64,000 nucleotides of DNA from Methylococcus sp. Mc7 (GCF_019285515.1 NZ_CP079095.1:3194501-3258500); one strand, 5' to 3'. Numbered from the stretch's first letter, positions 8,412-16,921 are shown. The notes: a model not told the origin generated them from the letters alone. Program-made: numbers and translations.

Positions 8412-8909
8412 TCAGTACCTTGCCCCATTCGGCAGCGTCCGGAATTCCCGCCAGACCTGGAGCGCTTCCTCCCGCATGAGCTGCTGCGGTGCCAGGTGCC
8501 GTTCGGCGTAGGATTTCGCGATGTCCAGATTGATCCGGGAGTCGTCGAACAAGTCTTCGTAGTCGTGCCAGGCGGCGGCGTAGAAGACTTTGTCGATACG
8601 GGCCCAGTAAGCCGACGCGTAGCACATCGGGCAGCATTCGCAGCTGCTGTACAGCACGGCGCCGGAAAGGTCGTAGCTGCCGAGTTTGCGGCAGGCTTCC
8701 CGGATGGCGTTGACTTCCGCGTGGGCCGTCGGGTCGTTGTCGCGGATCACGCTGTTGCCGGCACTGGCGAGCACCTGTCCGCCGCGCACGATGACCGCGC
8801 CGAACGGGCCGCCGGTTCTGTCGACGACGCCGGCGCGCCGCATGATGTGGATCGCCTGCCGCATGTATTCGCGGTCCTGCTCGGTGGCGGTGTGAGTGTT
8901 GGCAAGCAC
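8412..8909 (-). CDS. Nucleoside/guanine deaminase of the CMP/dCMP deaminase family
   Basis: The 165-residue protein carries the zinc deaminase signature: H-A-E (residues 63-65, His ligand and catalytic Glu) and C-C-P-M-C (Cys93 and Cys96 as ligands). The surrounding sequence (T-G-G-P-F-G-A, Y-A-x-x-W-A-R-I-D-K-V-x-Y-A-A) is closest to bacterial guanine deaminases of the GuaD type rather than TadA, but substrate is inferred. I chose the GTG at 8909 because a GGAGG lies 7 bases upstream; an internal ATG would delete part of the first helix. It follows the glycosyltransferase gene by 38 bases and may be cotranscribed. Confidence 0.8.
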   Translation of the reverse strand: MLANTHTATEQDREYMRQAIHIMRRAGVVDRTGGPFGAVIVRGGQVLASAGNSVIRDNDPTAHAEVNAIREACRKLGSYDLSGAVLYSSCECCPMCYASAYWARIDKVFYAAAWHDYEDLFDDSRINLDIAKSYAERHLAPQQLMREEALQVWREFRTLPNGARY

Positions 8910-8947
8910 TTCGGTTCCTCCAGGGTGGGCTCCTGCGGAGCGGCGAG

Positions 8948-9715
8948 TCAGATTTCCGGCCGGCGGACGATTCGGGCGAGCAGGATCGGCAGACGCGCCA
9001 GAAAGCCGAACATCAGACGGACGTGCATCCAGGTCAGGAGGACGTTGTCGCGCCAGTAGTGGAAGTGCGAGGTGCCGCCCTCCTCGGCCCGGGGGTAATA
9101 GACCGGCACGGGCAGATTGACCGGCCGGATGCCGGCCCAGCAGAGACGGACGGCGGCTTCCGGATCGAAGTCGAAGCGCCGCATCCATTGGCGGTCCTGC
9201 ATGACGACGCACAGCGCCTGGATCGGATAGACGCGGAAGCCGAACAGGGAGTCGCCGATCCCGGTCCAGAGCGTCTCGAGGTTCGCCCACCAGTTGGAAA
9301 TGCGGCGGCCTTTCACGCGCAGGGAGGGAGCGGAGTCGTCGAATACCGGCACGCCCAGGATCATGGCGTCCGGCTCTTCCTGCGAGCGTGCCATGAATTC
9401 CGGAATCCGGTCGGCGGGATGCTGGCCGTCCGAATCCATGACCAGGGCGTGGGTGAACCCTTTGCGGCGGGCGGTCAGCAATCCCCGCAGCACCGCCGCG
9501 CCTTTGCCGCGGTTCGCCGGCATCCCCAGGACCACCAGTCCGCCGTCCTCCGCCGAGAGTTTCAGCAGCCCTTCCCAGGTGCCGTCGGTGCTGCCGTCCA
9601 CCACGACCCAGACCGGATTCCAGTACTGGCGGGCGGCCTTGACCGTCTCGTAAACCTTGGGGCCGGGGTTGTAGCTGGGAATGATGACCAGGTGGGTGCG
9701 GGAGGGCGTGCTCAT
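8948..9715 (-). CDS. Family 2 glycosyltransferase in aryl-polyene-like cluster
   Basis: A 255-residue GT-A fold enzyme. The N-terminal V-I-I-P-S-Y-N-P-G motif binds the nucleotide sugar, V-V-V-D-G-S-T-D-G-T follows, and M-D-S-D-G-Q-H-P near residue 93 is the metal-binding DXD region. There is a hydrophobic stretch near the C-terminus (F-G-F-L-A-R-L-P-I-L-L-A). Its ATG overlaps the acyltransferase stop in ATGA. Similar GT2 enzymes accompany acyltransferases in xanthomonadin/aryl-polyene clusters, where they help build the lipid head; that role here is inference. Confidence 0.8.
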   Translation of the reverse strand: MSTPSRTHLVIIPSYNPGPKVYETVKAARQYWNPVWVVVDGSTDGTWEGLLKLSAEDGGLVVLGMPANRGKGAAVLRGLLTARRKGFTHALVMDSDGQHPADRIPEFMARSQEEPDAMILGVPVFDDSAPSLRVKGRRISNWWANLETLWTGIGDSLFGFRVYPIQALCVVMQDRQWMRRFDFDPEAAVRLCWAGIRPVNLPVPVYYPRAEEGGTSHFHYWRDNVLLTWMHVRLMFGFLARLPILLARIVRRPEI

Positions 9716-10491
9716 GTCGTGGGATCGGATTCGATGGGGGCGGATGGGGTTCCGGCGAGTTCCCGGGCGTAATAGGCTTCCAGCGCGTGGGTGAATGCCA
9801 CCGGGTCGTCAGGCGGATCGAACCGCAGGCCCAGCCGGATACGGAAGCGGATCGGAAGGCGGGGTCTTGCGTACACCGGCCAGCGCTTGCTCAGGAAAGG
9901 GGAGTCGGTTTCCACGATCAGCGTCTGCACCGGCACGCCGGCATGGCGGGCGATCAGGGCGGCGCCGCCCTTGAACCGGCCGACTGGCGGCTCCGCGGTG
10001 CGGGTGCCTTCGGGGAAGATCAGCAGTTGTCCGCCCTTGCGCAGCTCCGCGACGGCGGTCTTGATCATGCCGTGGCCGGAGTCGTTGCGGATGTAACGGG
10101 CCAGGCGGGCGCCGGCGCCGAGGAAGATGTTGTCGTTCAGGTTGGCCTTCATGATGCAGACCAGGTTGGGCAGGCGCGAGGCGACGATCACGGCATCGAG
10201 GAGGCTGGGATGGTTGGCGACCAGCAGTAGCGGCGTGTCCTTGCGCAGCGCTTCGAGTTCCGTGGTATCGAAGCGGAAGGCGCCGGCCGCATGCATGATG
10301 CCGAAGAAGATCCGCCAGCCATACATGATTCCGAACCGGCCGACCGGCCGCCCCAGCCGTTCCGGCAACACCGGATAGAGCAACACGGCGGTGCCGATCC
10401 AGGCGAGGGACATGGAGGCGTACAGCAGCAGCCCCAGGTACAGCGCGGTGTATTCGTACAGCATCCTCAGCGGGCGGATCAAACGGCTCAA
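9712..10491 (-). CDS. 1-acyl-glycerol-3-phosphate acyltransferase-like (PlsC/LPLAT)
   Basis: The protein has 259 residues. The acyltransferase motif H-x4-D (H-P-S-L-L-D) is at 94-99 and F-P-E-G-T-R at 159-164, with an N-terminal membrane segment at about 16-41. These are the catalytic and phosphate-binding blocks of the PlsC family. Given its neighbours, it probably transfers an acyl or aryl-polyenyl group to a lipid rather than serving general phospholipid synthesis; this is inference. It overlaps the downstream glycosyltransferase by four bases and follows the chorismatase gene by 18. Confidence 0.85.
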   Translation of the reverse strand: MSRLIRPLRMLYEYTALYLGLLLYASMSLAWIGTAVLLYPVLPERLGRPVGRFGIMYGWRIFFGIMHAAGAFRFDTTELEALRKDTPLLLVANHPSLLDAVIVASRLPNLVCIMKANLNDNIFLGAGARLARYIRNDSGHGMIKTAVAELRKGGQLLIFPEGTRTAEPPVGRFKGGAALIARHAGVPVQTLIVETDSPFLSKRWPVYARPRLPIRFRIRLGLRFDPPDDPVAFTHALEAYYARELAGTPSAPIESDPTT

Positions 10492-10509
10492 GTCGGTTCT
10501 CCTGGATTT

Positions 10510-11526
10510 CTAAGGCGCTCTGCTTCCGAAGGCTTCGATCTCGACCAGCAGCTCACGGCGGCAGATCTCGGCCTCCAGGAACAGGATGTCGGCCGCCGGC
10601 AGCACCGCCGCGAGTTCGCATTCTATCGGTTCCAGAGGGCAGCCGGGCCGGACGTAGACCTTGTAGCGGAAATCCTCCAGAGCGAAGGCGGTATCGCGGG
10701 ACTCCCCGTTCAGCGTCTCGATCAAGGCCGCCAGGTTGGCCAGCGTCTCGCGGGTCTGTGCCGCGGCATCGCCGGGATGAAGGCTCTCATGGCCCAGGAT
10801 GCTCGCCGTGCCGGAAACGAACACCGCGGTCCGGTCCGCCGATCGCAGCAGGGTGGCGCGGGAAAAGCTCGGGCTGCGCGGCCCGTAGGCCGGGGGGTAA
10901 AGGTAGGCGCTGAGCTGGCGCGGGTTTTCGATCGGAACCGCCGGGGTGCGCGAGGCGACGAAGTAGATCGCGAGGGGACCCGAGTGCGTACCGAGCGCGC
11001 AGGCGGCGGGCAGGGCGCCGGCGACCGGCCGGCTCGCGCGCAGGAAAGCCTCCTGCCGCCCGACGTTGAATTGCCGGTAGCGTTCGAGACCCGATTCTTC
11101 CCGATTGATCCCGGGGAAGTAATTCCAGACCCGCACGAGGTGCGGGTAGCTACGCCGGCCGGCAAACCGGAAGAGGGAGTCGTAGGTCTGCCGGGTTGCG
11201 CGGCGGATGTCCGCACCCGCCTCGGTTTGCATCGTCCCGAAGAGATGGTGGCCGTCGCAGGCCCAGTCGATGGCTCCGGTCCGGCCGCGGGTCGCACGGC
11301 GCGTGCCCATCCAGATCTCGACCACCGGCTCGGCCGGCTGCATCTGCGGCGTGGCGATCCTAAGCCGGGGAAGCGAGGGGGGGAGGCCGGCCGGCGGATC
11401 CACCCCGAAGCCGACGGCGCCGAGCCCGCGTTCCCCGATCAGGCCGAGCAAGGCCGGCAGTTCGGCCTGCCGCAGGTAGAGGACTGACAGGGCGCCTTCC
11501 GCTGGCGTGACCATGGCTAGGGACAT
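10510..11526 (-). CDS. Chorismatase (FkbO/Hyg5/XanB2 family), hydroxybenzoate-forming
   Basis: A 338-residue protein of the chorismatase family, which converts chorismate to a dihydroxy acid or a hydroxybenzoate plus pyruvate. The family block R-V-W-N-Y-F-P-G-I-N (132-141), G-L-E-R-Y-x-x-F-N-x-G-R (146-157) and the RidA-like C-terminal half ending in I-C-R-R-E-L-L-V-E-I-E (321-331) are all present. Cys322 lies seven residues before Glu329, an arrangement I recall for the 3-hydroxybenzoate-forming Hyg5 subtype; the product still needs assay. The start is the ATG sharing its A with the upstream stop (TGATG). It would supply the aromatic starter of an aryl polyene. Confidence 0.8.
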   Translation of the reverse strand: MSLAMVTPAEGALSVLYLRQAELPALLGLIGERGLGAVGFGVDPPAGLPPSLPRLRIATPQMQPAEPVVEIWMGTRRATRGRTGAIDWACDGHHLFGTMQTEAGADIRRATRQTYDSLFRFAGRRSYPHLVRVWNYFPGINREESGLERYRQFNVGRQEAFLRASRPVAGALPAACALGTHSGPLAIYFVASRTPAVPIENPRQLSAYLYPPAYGPRSPSFSRATLLRSADRTAVFVSGTASILGHESLHPGDAAAQTRETLANLAALIETLNGESRDTAFALEDFRYKVYVRPGCPLEPIECELAAVLPAADILFLEAEICRRELLVEIEAFGSRAP

Positions 11527-12851
11527 CAGGCGGCGTCGGCGTCCTGGATGTTCAATCCGCGCCGCCGGCGCGCTTCCAGGGTCCGGCGGAAATGCCACAG
11601 GCTGTTGAGGTAATAGACCGCCTTGAATGCATACAGCGAAAACCAGATCGGCGTCGTGCCGAAGATGTCGCCCGCCAGCAACGACAGCAAGGCTTCCTTC
11701 ATGCGCAGCACGTTCTGCGGCGCCATGAACAGCTCGCGCATCGTCGGGTCGGTCATCCGGTAGATGAACCAGGAAAATTCCCGAGGGCCGTGCCGCATCC
11801 GCCGGTCGAAGCGCTTGAGCGCCGCGCCCGCACGCCGTGGCTGGTGCAGGCAGGTGTCCACCGTTTCGGCGGCGGTCACGCCTCCCTGCATGGCGAACAG
11901 GACGCCGGAGGAGAACACCGGGTCGATGAAGGCGAACGCGTCGCCGATCAGCAAATAGCGCTCGCCGTGCGTCCGCGTGGAAACATAGGAGAAATTGCCG
12001 GTGGCGTGCACGTCGGAGACCAATTCGGCAGCGGCAAGGCGCTCGGCAAGGGCCGGGCACGAGGCGATCGTGTCGAGGAAGAATTCACGCAGCGGTGTGT
12101 TCCTGCGCTTCATGTAATAGGGCCAGGTCACCGCGCCCACGCTGGTCGTGCCGTCGGCCAGGGGGATGAACCAGAACCAGCCGTGTTCGAACCAGAACAC
12201 CGAGATGCTGCCCTCGTGGCGGCCGCTGCGGCGGCGCGCGTTCGCGAAGTGGCCGTACACCGCGGCGCTGTTGTGTTTCCTGTTGCGCTGCTTGAGCTTC
12301 AGCCGGTTGGCGATGAAGGTATCGCGGCCGGAAGCATCGACTACGAAACGCGCTCGCCAGCGCCGCCTCCGCCCTTCGTCGTCCTGGGAATCGACTTCTG
12401 CGCCCTGCCCGTCGGACAGAAACCGGATGTCCGTGGCCCGCCAGCCCTCCAGGAGTTCCGCGCCATGCTTCGCCGCGTTCCGGATGAGGATGTGGTCGAA
12501 CTCCGATCGCCGCACCTGGTAGGCGTACGGCATGGATTTGTCCCAGGCGTCGGCGAATTCGAAGGTGAGCGTGTCGTCGTGATCGGGTGACACGAACTCC
12601 GCGCCGGGTTTGTACATGCCGATGCGCTCGACTTCATCCTTCACGCCCAGCCTTTCCAGCAAGGGGAGGCTGGCCGGCAGCAGGGACTCGCCGATGTGGA
12701 AGCGGGGATGGCGGCATTTTTCCAGCACCACCGTGCGGTAGCCGCGCTCGGCCAGCAGGGCGGCGGCCGTGGAACCGGCGGGCCCCCCGCCTATGATCAG
12801 CACGTCGCATTCGGCGGATTGAGCGAGCGTGGATTCGGGGCGCGGGTTCAT
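11526..12851 (-). CDS. FAD-dependent flavin halogenase-like oxidoreductase
   Basis: A 441-residue flavoprotein. The dinucleotide-binding motif G-G-G-P-A-G-S is at 21-27, followed by V-V-L-E-K at 41-45. The W-F-W-F-I-P block at 225-230 matches the W-x-W-x-I-P signature of flavin-dependent halogenases. Lys81 in Y-K-P-G-A-E-F is positioned like their catalytic lysine (inference). The C-terminal region is hydrophobic and family-specific. Xanthomonas pigment clusters carry a halogenase-like gene of this kind. It is the first gene of the minus-strand run, and its upstream region (12852 on) has no gene on this strand. Confidence 0.82.
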   Translation of the reverse strand: MNPRPESTLAQSAECDVLIIGGGPAGSTAAALLAERGYRTVVLEKCRHPRFHIGESLLPASLPLLERLGVKDEVERIGMYKPGAEFVSPDHDDTLTFEFADAWDKSMPYAYQVRRSEFDHILIRNAAKHGAELLEGWRATDIRFLSDGQGAEVDSQDDEGRRRRWRARFVVDASGRDTFIANRLKLKQRNRKHNSAAVYGHFANARRRSGRHEGSISVFWFEHGWFWFIPLADGTTSVGAVTWPYYMKRRNTPLREFFLDTIASCPALAERLAAAELVSDVHATGNFSYVSTRTHGERYLLIGDAFAFIDPVFSSGVLFAMQGGVTAAETVDTCLHQPRRAGAALKRFDRRMRHGPREFSWFIYRMTDPTMRELFMAPQNVLRMKEALLSLLAGDIFGTTPIWFSLYAFKAVYYLNSLWHFRRTLEARRRRGLNIQDADAA

Positions 12852-13009
12852 CGGGACGGATTGAATCGGGATCGGGTGGGTGACGAACGGCGGCGCATTA
12901 TCCTAACGGTCATGGCGACCAGCCGCCCGGGATGATGACAAATCGGCAGGAAGGTCGAGTGACAGGTCCCGTCCTTGGGGCCCGCCCTCCGGGCCATGCT
13001 CCGCATGTT

Positions 13010-13057
13010 CAAATTTGCTCCCTGCAAATTTGTGCACGCTTTGCGCCCGAAGGGTGC
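13010..13057 (-). repeat. Hairpin repeat module, copy A
   Basis: A perfect 9-bp stem CAAATTTGC/GCAAATTTG with a 5-base loop (13010-13032) is followed by a spacer and the reverse complement of GCACCCTTCGGGCGC (ending at 13057). Read on the minus strand, the unit is GCACCCTTCGGGCGC, a spacer, GCGTGC and the hairpin. The same architecture is seen at 60921-60967 and, shortened, at 13142-13183. Confidence 0.65.
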
Positions 13058-13141
13058 GATACAGGGAGGTATCGCATGAGCGCGACTGCTCGCCATGATC
13101 GTTCCCTCACCCCGTCCCAATCATGCCGGGCTCTCCTGCCC

Positions 13142-13183
13142 GGCACCCTTCGGGTCAATGCAAATCTGCTCCCGGCAGATTTG
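13142..13183 (+). repeat. Hairpin repeat module, copy B (short form)
   Basis: GGCACCCTTCGGG followed after a short spacer by a perfect 9-bp stem CAAATCTGC/GCAGATTTG with loop TCCCG (13161-13183). Orientation is opposite to copy A. The stem sequence differs from the other copies while base pairing is kept, which points to selection or copying of the folded form. Confidence 0.65.
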
Positions 13184-13573
13184 TCCCAAAGGGAGAGGGT
13201 GAGCAAGGTTGCTGCGACTTTCACGTTAAAAACCTCAGTTGGACGTGCCCGAGTGTGCGGCTGGCGGGCCGGCTGGCAAGGTGCGACGACGCCGTGGGGC
13301 CGTCCCCCACAAGGAGGAGCAACGAAGTAAGGTGGTCCGCCAGCCGTGCAATCGGACGCGTAGCGCGCTCACCCAAAAGGCGCGACTGACCGAAGCAGGG
13401 AATATCAGTATTCATGCAGGTTCGGTGTTATGCGAAGCGGTCAACCGAGGTTTTTAGATTATAGCTTCAACAATCCGGCCGTTGCGAACCATGGCCGTAT
13501 GGGGAACGCGACTTGCCCGGTTCCCGCCAAAAGTACTCATGGGGCCAAAGCCGGACCGGCCGGCAGTGGGCCG

Positions 13574-13674
13574 GTAACCGTTCAGCCCCCTGGGAGCGTG
13601 GGCGTCGCCCCGCTGAAAATGCGGCCAGGATGGCCGCGTTCCCAGCAAAAAAGCTGGGGGGGCTGAACGGATAC
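13574..13674. repeat. Short palindromic element with 13-bp terminal inverted repeats
   Basis: CCGTTCAGCCCCC (13578-13590) is repeated in inverted orientation at 13658-13670, bracketing about 93 bases. Inside are two smaller palindromic blocks, one around GCGTGGGCGTCGCCCCGC and one around GCGGCCAGGATGGCCGC. The similarity extends outward to GTAN before each end. The form is that of a REP/MITE-like structured element. Apart from the features listed here, I see no gene in 12852-14088. Confidence 0.65.
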
Positions 13675-14088
13675 GTGGGCCGGGTGTCAGATTTTTCCAA
13701 TCCAAGACGGTCTGCCGACTGTCAGAGTTCAGCGGCGTCAGATTGACCACAATGTTCTTCAAGTTGAACTAGATTTGCTCGACAGGAGGGACGGCGACAC
13801 AAAGGAAAGCTCTGCCGGTGCCCATTGGAACGCCGCTCATGCCTTCGGGTTCAGCCGACGGATGGGGCGGAAAACAGCGGCGCGATCTTTGCCGAGACGC
13901 ATGGAGTCCTTCCGGATGTCACGGCCGACCGTTTGCGGGATGTGCAGGGTGAACCTGCACCGTTGCCCCAATTTGTTCAAGTTAATTCCGGACAACGCCT
14001 TACGGCTCGGTACGAAGCACTGGAAGGCGTGCCAAGCACCGCGTAAGAGTTCATGTTGTATATTTAAGACTCCTTAAGGAAGTCTCTC

Positions 14089-14448
14089 ATGAAAACACTA
14101 CGTCCATTCACCATCGCCGGCATCCTCGGCCTATTGGTCGCTTGCGCCCCTGCCAGGGAGGTGCGTCCCCATAAATGGGCTTTAGCCGTGCAAACCGCCG
14201 AGACGCGCGAGGCGCACGAGGCACTGGCGAAGCACTACGAGGAGGTGGCCAAACAAATGCAGGACGATGCGGAAGAGGAAAGGGAAATGCTCGCACAATA
14301 TCAGGCGCAACCGCACAAATACGGCAAACGGATATTGGACTTGAAAGCCCGCGCCGAGGCGATGATCCGCGACTTCGAACTCGCGGCCAAGGAAAGCCGG
14401 CAGATGGCCGAATACCATCGGCAATTGGCGAAAGAAGCCAGCCGATGA
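14089..14448 (+). CDS. Small predicted lipoprotein with charged helical body
   Basis: A 119-residue protein. A lipobox L-L-V-A-C at about 15-19 follows a hydrophobic signal, predicting lipid attachment at Cys19. The remainder is strongly charged and helical (repeats of Glu/Lys/Ala with heptad spacing), suggesting a coiled coil in the periplasm. AAGGA lies about 9 bases before the ATG. I recognise no characterised homologue. It is isolated between a repeat region and a transposase remnant. Confidence 0.7.
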   Translation: MKTLRPFTIAGILGLLVACAPAREVRPHKWALAVQTAETREAHEALAKHYEEVAKQMQDDAEEEREMLAQYQAQPHKYGKRILDLKARAEAMIRDFELAAKESRQMAEYHRQLAKEASR

Positions 14449-14603
14449 GCCTCCCGGGGCGCGGGGCTATGTCTGGGTTGGATCGTCGCCCGACACACGA
14501 CCGCCGAGGCCACGCAGGCATTTTTCAAACCCACCGCTTTGAGGACCAGTTGCGGTGGGCGTGTGGCCATGCCCACCGACTGAAGCCGGCTGCAGTGCGG
14601 TTG

Positions 14604-14747
14604 GCAGAACCGCTTCAGTGTCTGTGTCATCCACACCGAAGCGGCGGTGCGATCGGCGAAGGTGAAGGAAACGGGCGCATTGCCCACCACGAAGGCGCGT
14701 ACCTGCGCCAAGCTCTGAAGTCCTGCGGTCCGTAGCATCACGATCAT
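14604..14747 (-). pseudogene. Remnant of an integrase-type (IS481-like) transposase N-terminus
   Basis: About 48 residues starting at the ATG at 14747 resemble the conserved N-terminus of IS481-like transposases: L-x-S-L-A-Q-V-R-A-F-V, V-x-F-T-x-A-D-R and T-L-K-R-F. After the last motif the similarity stops and no DDE catalytic core follows in any frame before 14449. This is a decayed fragment, called from memory of the family pattern. The rest of 14449-14824 shows no gene. Confidence 0.4.
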
Positions 14748-14824
14748 GTCTCCATGATCCCACTCACCGCCGCCAGGCTCACCTCACCTTGGAAACACGG
14801 CACTCCCTTCAGGCTCATGTGTCA

Positions 14825-14853
14825 TTGGACAAGGCTGTGCCATGACTTATACT
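14825..14853 (+). promoter_or_regulatory. Sigma-70-type promoter for dapC-dapD
   Basis: TTGGAC at 14825-14830 and TATACT at 14848-14853 are separated by 17 bases. The -10 matches five of six consensus bases and the -35 matches the leading TTG. Transcription would start near 14860, about 38 bases before the dapC ATG. Confidence 0.5.
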
Positions 14854-14897
14854 TGCGGCCCTTTTCAACGAAGACGGCGCCCGCGATTCTTCCCGAC

Positions 14898-16094
14898 ATG
14901 AATCCCAAGCTCGCCAGCCTGCACCCTTATCCCTTCGAAAAGCTGGCGGATCTCAAGCGAGGCCGGGTGCCGCCGGCGGACAAGCCTCACATCGCGATGT
15001 CCATCGGCGAGCCCCGGCATCCGACGCCGCACTTCATCGCCGAGGCGCTGCTGCAGCATCTGCACGGCCTGTCCACCTACCCGACCACCAAGGGCGGGCC
15101 GGAGTTGCGCCACGGCATCGCGCGATGGCTGGAACGGCGGTTCAGTCTGGGCGAGGGCGCGGTGGACCCGGAGCGGCAGGTGCTGCCGGTCAACGGCACG
15201 CGGGAGGCGCTGTTCGCCTTCGCCCAGGCCGTGATCGATCCGGCGGAACGGCCCCTCGTGCTGATGCCCAATCCCTTCTATCAGATCTATGAGGGGGCCG
15301 CGATCCTGGCGGGGGCGGAGCCCTGCTTTCTCAATACCACGGCCGAGACCGGCTTCCTGCCGGATTTCGATGCGGTGCCGGAATCGGTATGGCGGCAGTG
15401 CCGCCTGGTCTATGTCTGTTCTCCGGGCAATCCCACCGGGGCGGTGATGGGGGCCGATCAGCAGCGGCAACTGCTGGAGCTGGCGGAAAAGTACGATTTC
15501 ATCGTCGCATCGGATGAATGCTATTCGGAGCTGTACGCCGATGAGGCCGATCCGCCGCCGGGTTTGCTACAGATCGCAGCCAACATGGGTAATACCGAAT
15601 TCCGCCGCTGCGTGGTGTTCCATTCCCTGTCCAAGCGGTCCAACGCGCCCGGCCTGCGTTCGGGTTTCGTGGCGGGCGACGCGGACGTTCTCAGCCGCTT
15701 CCTGCTTTACCGGACCTATCACGGCTGCGCCATGTCGCTCCCCGTGCAAAAAGCCAGCGAAAGGGCCTGGGCCGACGAAGCCCACGTGCGTGAAAACCGG
15801 ACGCTTTACCGGCGGAAGTTCGACGCGGTCGCCGCCGTGCTGGAGGACGTCCTCGGAATGGCCGTGCCTTCGGCCGGGTTTTATCTTTGGCCACGCACCC
15901 CGATCGAAGACACGGCATTTGCCGCCGGCCTGTTCGAGGCTCAGAATGTCACGGTGCTGCCGGGGCGGTTTCTGTCCCGGTCGAGCGGCGGCGTCGATCC
16001 GGGCGCAGGCCACGTCCGCATCGCCCTGGTCGCTCCTTTGGAGGAGTGTGTCGAAGCGGCGCATCGTATCAAGCAGTTCATTCAAACCCTATAG
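14898..16094 (+). CDS. dapC: Succinyldiaminopimelate transaminase DapC
   Basis: A 398-residue fold-type I PLP aminotransferase. It shows S-P-G-N-P-T-G (PLP contact), [10 protein letters not shown], and S-L-S-K-R-S-N with the PLP-binding lysine. The N-terminal pattern L-H-P-Y-P-F-E-K-L is typical of the gammaproteobacterial DapC group, which makes N-succinyl-LL-diaminopimelate for lysine and peptidoglycan. I start it at 14898 because the longer open frame to 14754 crosses the promoter and lacks similarity. dapD follows 11 bases downstream, giving two adjacent steps of one pathway. Confidence 0.9.
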   Translation: MNPKLASLHPYPFEKLADLKRGRVPPADKPHIAMSIGEPRHPTPHFIAEALLQHLHGLSTYPTTKGGPELRHGIARWLERRFSLGEGAVDPERQVLPVNGTREALFAFAQAVIDPAERPLVLMPNPFYQIYEGAAILAGAEPCFLNTTAETGFLPDFDAVPESVWRQCRLVYVCSPGNPTGAVMGADQQRQLLELAEKYDFIVASDECYSELYADEADPPPGLLQIAANMGNTEFRRCVVFHSLSKRSNAPGLRSGFVAGDADVLSRFLLYRTYHGCAMSLPVQKASERAWADEAHVRENRTLYRRKFDAVAAVLEDVLGMAVPSAGFYLWPRTPIEDTAFAAGLFEAQNVTVLPGRFLSRSSGGVDPGAGHVRIALVAPLEECVEAAHRIKQFIQTL

Positions 16095-16105
16095 TCAGCG
16101 ATAAC

Positions 16106-16921
16106 ATGTCTTTGGAAAACATCATCAACGAAGCTTTCGAAAATCGTGCGCAGATCAGCCCGGGCGCGGTGGACGCCGAAGTGCGCGAGGCGGTGGAAGA
16201 GGCTCTGCGCCTGCTCGACAGCGGCGCGGCCCGCGTCGCCGAGAAGAAGGACGGCGGCTGGGCGGTCAACCAGTGGCTGAAGAAGGCGGTGCTGCTGTCC
16301 TTCCGCATCAACGACAACCGCGTGATGGACGGCGGCGAGACGCGCTATTTCGACAAGGTCGAGCCCAAGTTCGGCGGCTTCAGTCTGGAAGACTTCCGTG
16401 CCGCCGGCGTACGCGTCGTACCGCCTGCCGCCGTCCGCCGCGGCGCCTACATCGCGCCCGGCGTGATCCTGATGCCGTCCTACGTCAACATCGGCGCCTA
16501 TGTCGATTCCGGCACCATGGTCGACACCTGGGCCACGGTGGGCTCCTGCGCCCAGATCGGCAAGAACGTCCACCTCTCCGGCGGTGTCGGCATCGGCGGC
16601 GTGCTGGAACCGCTGCAGGCGGGCCCGACCATCATCGAGGACAACTGTTTCATCGGCGCGCGCTCCGAGATCGTCGAAGGCGTCATCGTGGAAGAGGGTT
16701 CGGTGATCTCCATGGGCGTCTACATCGGCCAGAGCACCAAGATCTACAACCGGATGACCGGCGAGATCAGCTACGGCCGGGTGCCCGCGGGCTCCGTCGT
16801 GGTATCCGGCAATCTGCCGGCCAAGGACGGCAGCCACAGCCTCTATTGCGCGGTGATCATCAAGCAGGTGGATGAAAAGACCCGCGGCAAGGTCGGCATC
16901 AACGAGCTGCTCAGGGACTGA
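16106..16921 (+). CDS. dapD: Tetrahydrodipicolinate N-succinyltransferase DapD
   Basis: A 271-residue enzyme with an N-terminal helical domain and a left-handed beta-helix of hexapeptide repeats from about residue 105 to 215 ([25 protein letters not shown]). It transfers succinyl from succinyl-CoA to tetrahydrodipicolinate, the step before DapC. Length matches E. coli DapD (274). The gene order here runs dapC then dapD. Confidence 0.94.
   Translation: MSLENIINEAFENRAQISPGAVDAEVREAVEEALRLLDSGAARVAEKKDGGWAVNQWLKKAVLLSFRINDNRVMDGGETRYFDKVEPKFGGFSLEDFRAAGVRVVPPAAVRRGAYIAPGVILMPSYVNIGAYVDSGTMVDTWATVGSCAQIGKNVHLSGGVGIGGVLEPLQAGPTIIEDNCFIGARSEIVEGVIVEEGSVISMGVYIGQSTKIYNRMTGEISYGRVPAGSVVVSGNLPAKDGSHSLYCAVIIKQVDEKTRGKVGINELLRD

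Larger units (their letters stand above)
12910..13229. repeat. Composite interspersed repeat, long copy
   Basis: The segment begins TCATGGCGACCAGCCGCCC and ends GCGACTTTCACGTTAA. Both ends, and the internal stretches GCGACTGCTCGCC-x-TGATCGTT and CCCAAAGGGAGAGGG, recur in the same order at 61131-61244. This copy is about 200 bases longer: two extra blocks (about 12936-13077 and 13117-13185) each contain one hairpin module described separately. It sits between the halogenase-like gene and the lipoprotein gene. It looks like a non-coding interspersed element; none of its short reading frames resembles a protein. Confidence 0.65.

Noticed and set aside
13009-13762. Small open frames in the 12852-14088 gap
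   Set aside because: They lie in palindromic repeats, overlap on both strands and lack ribosome sites or domain features.
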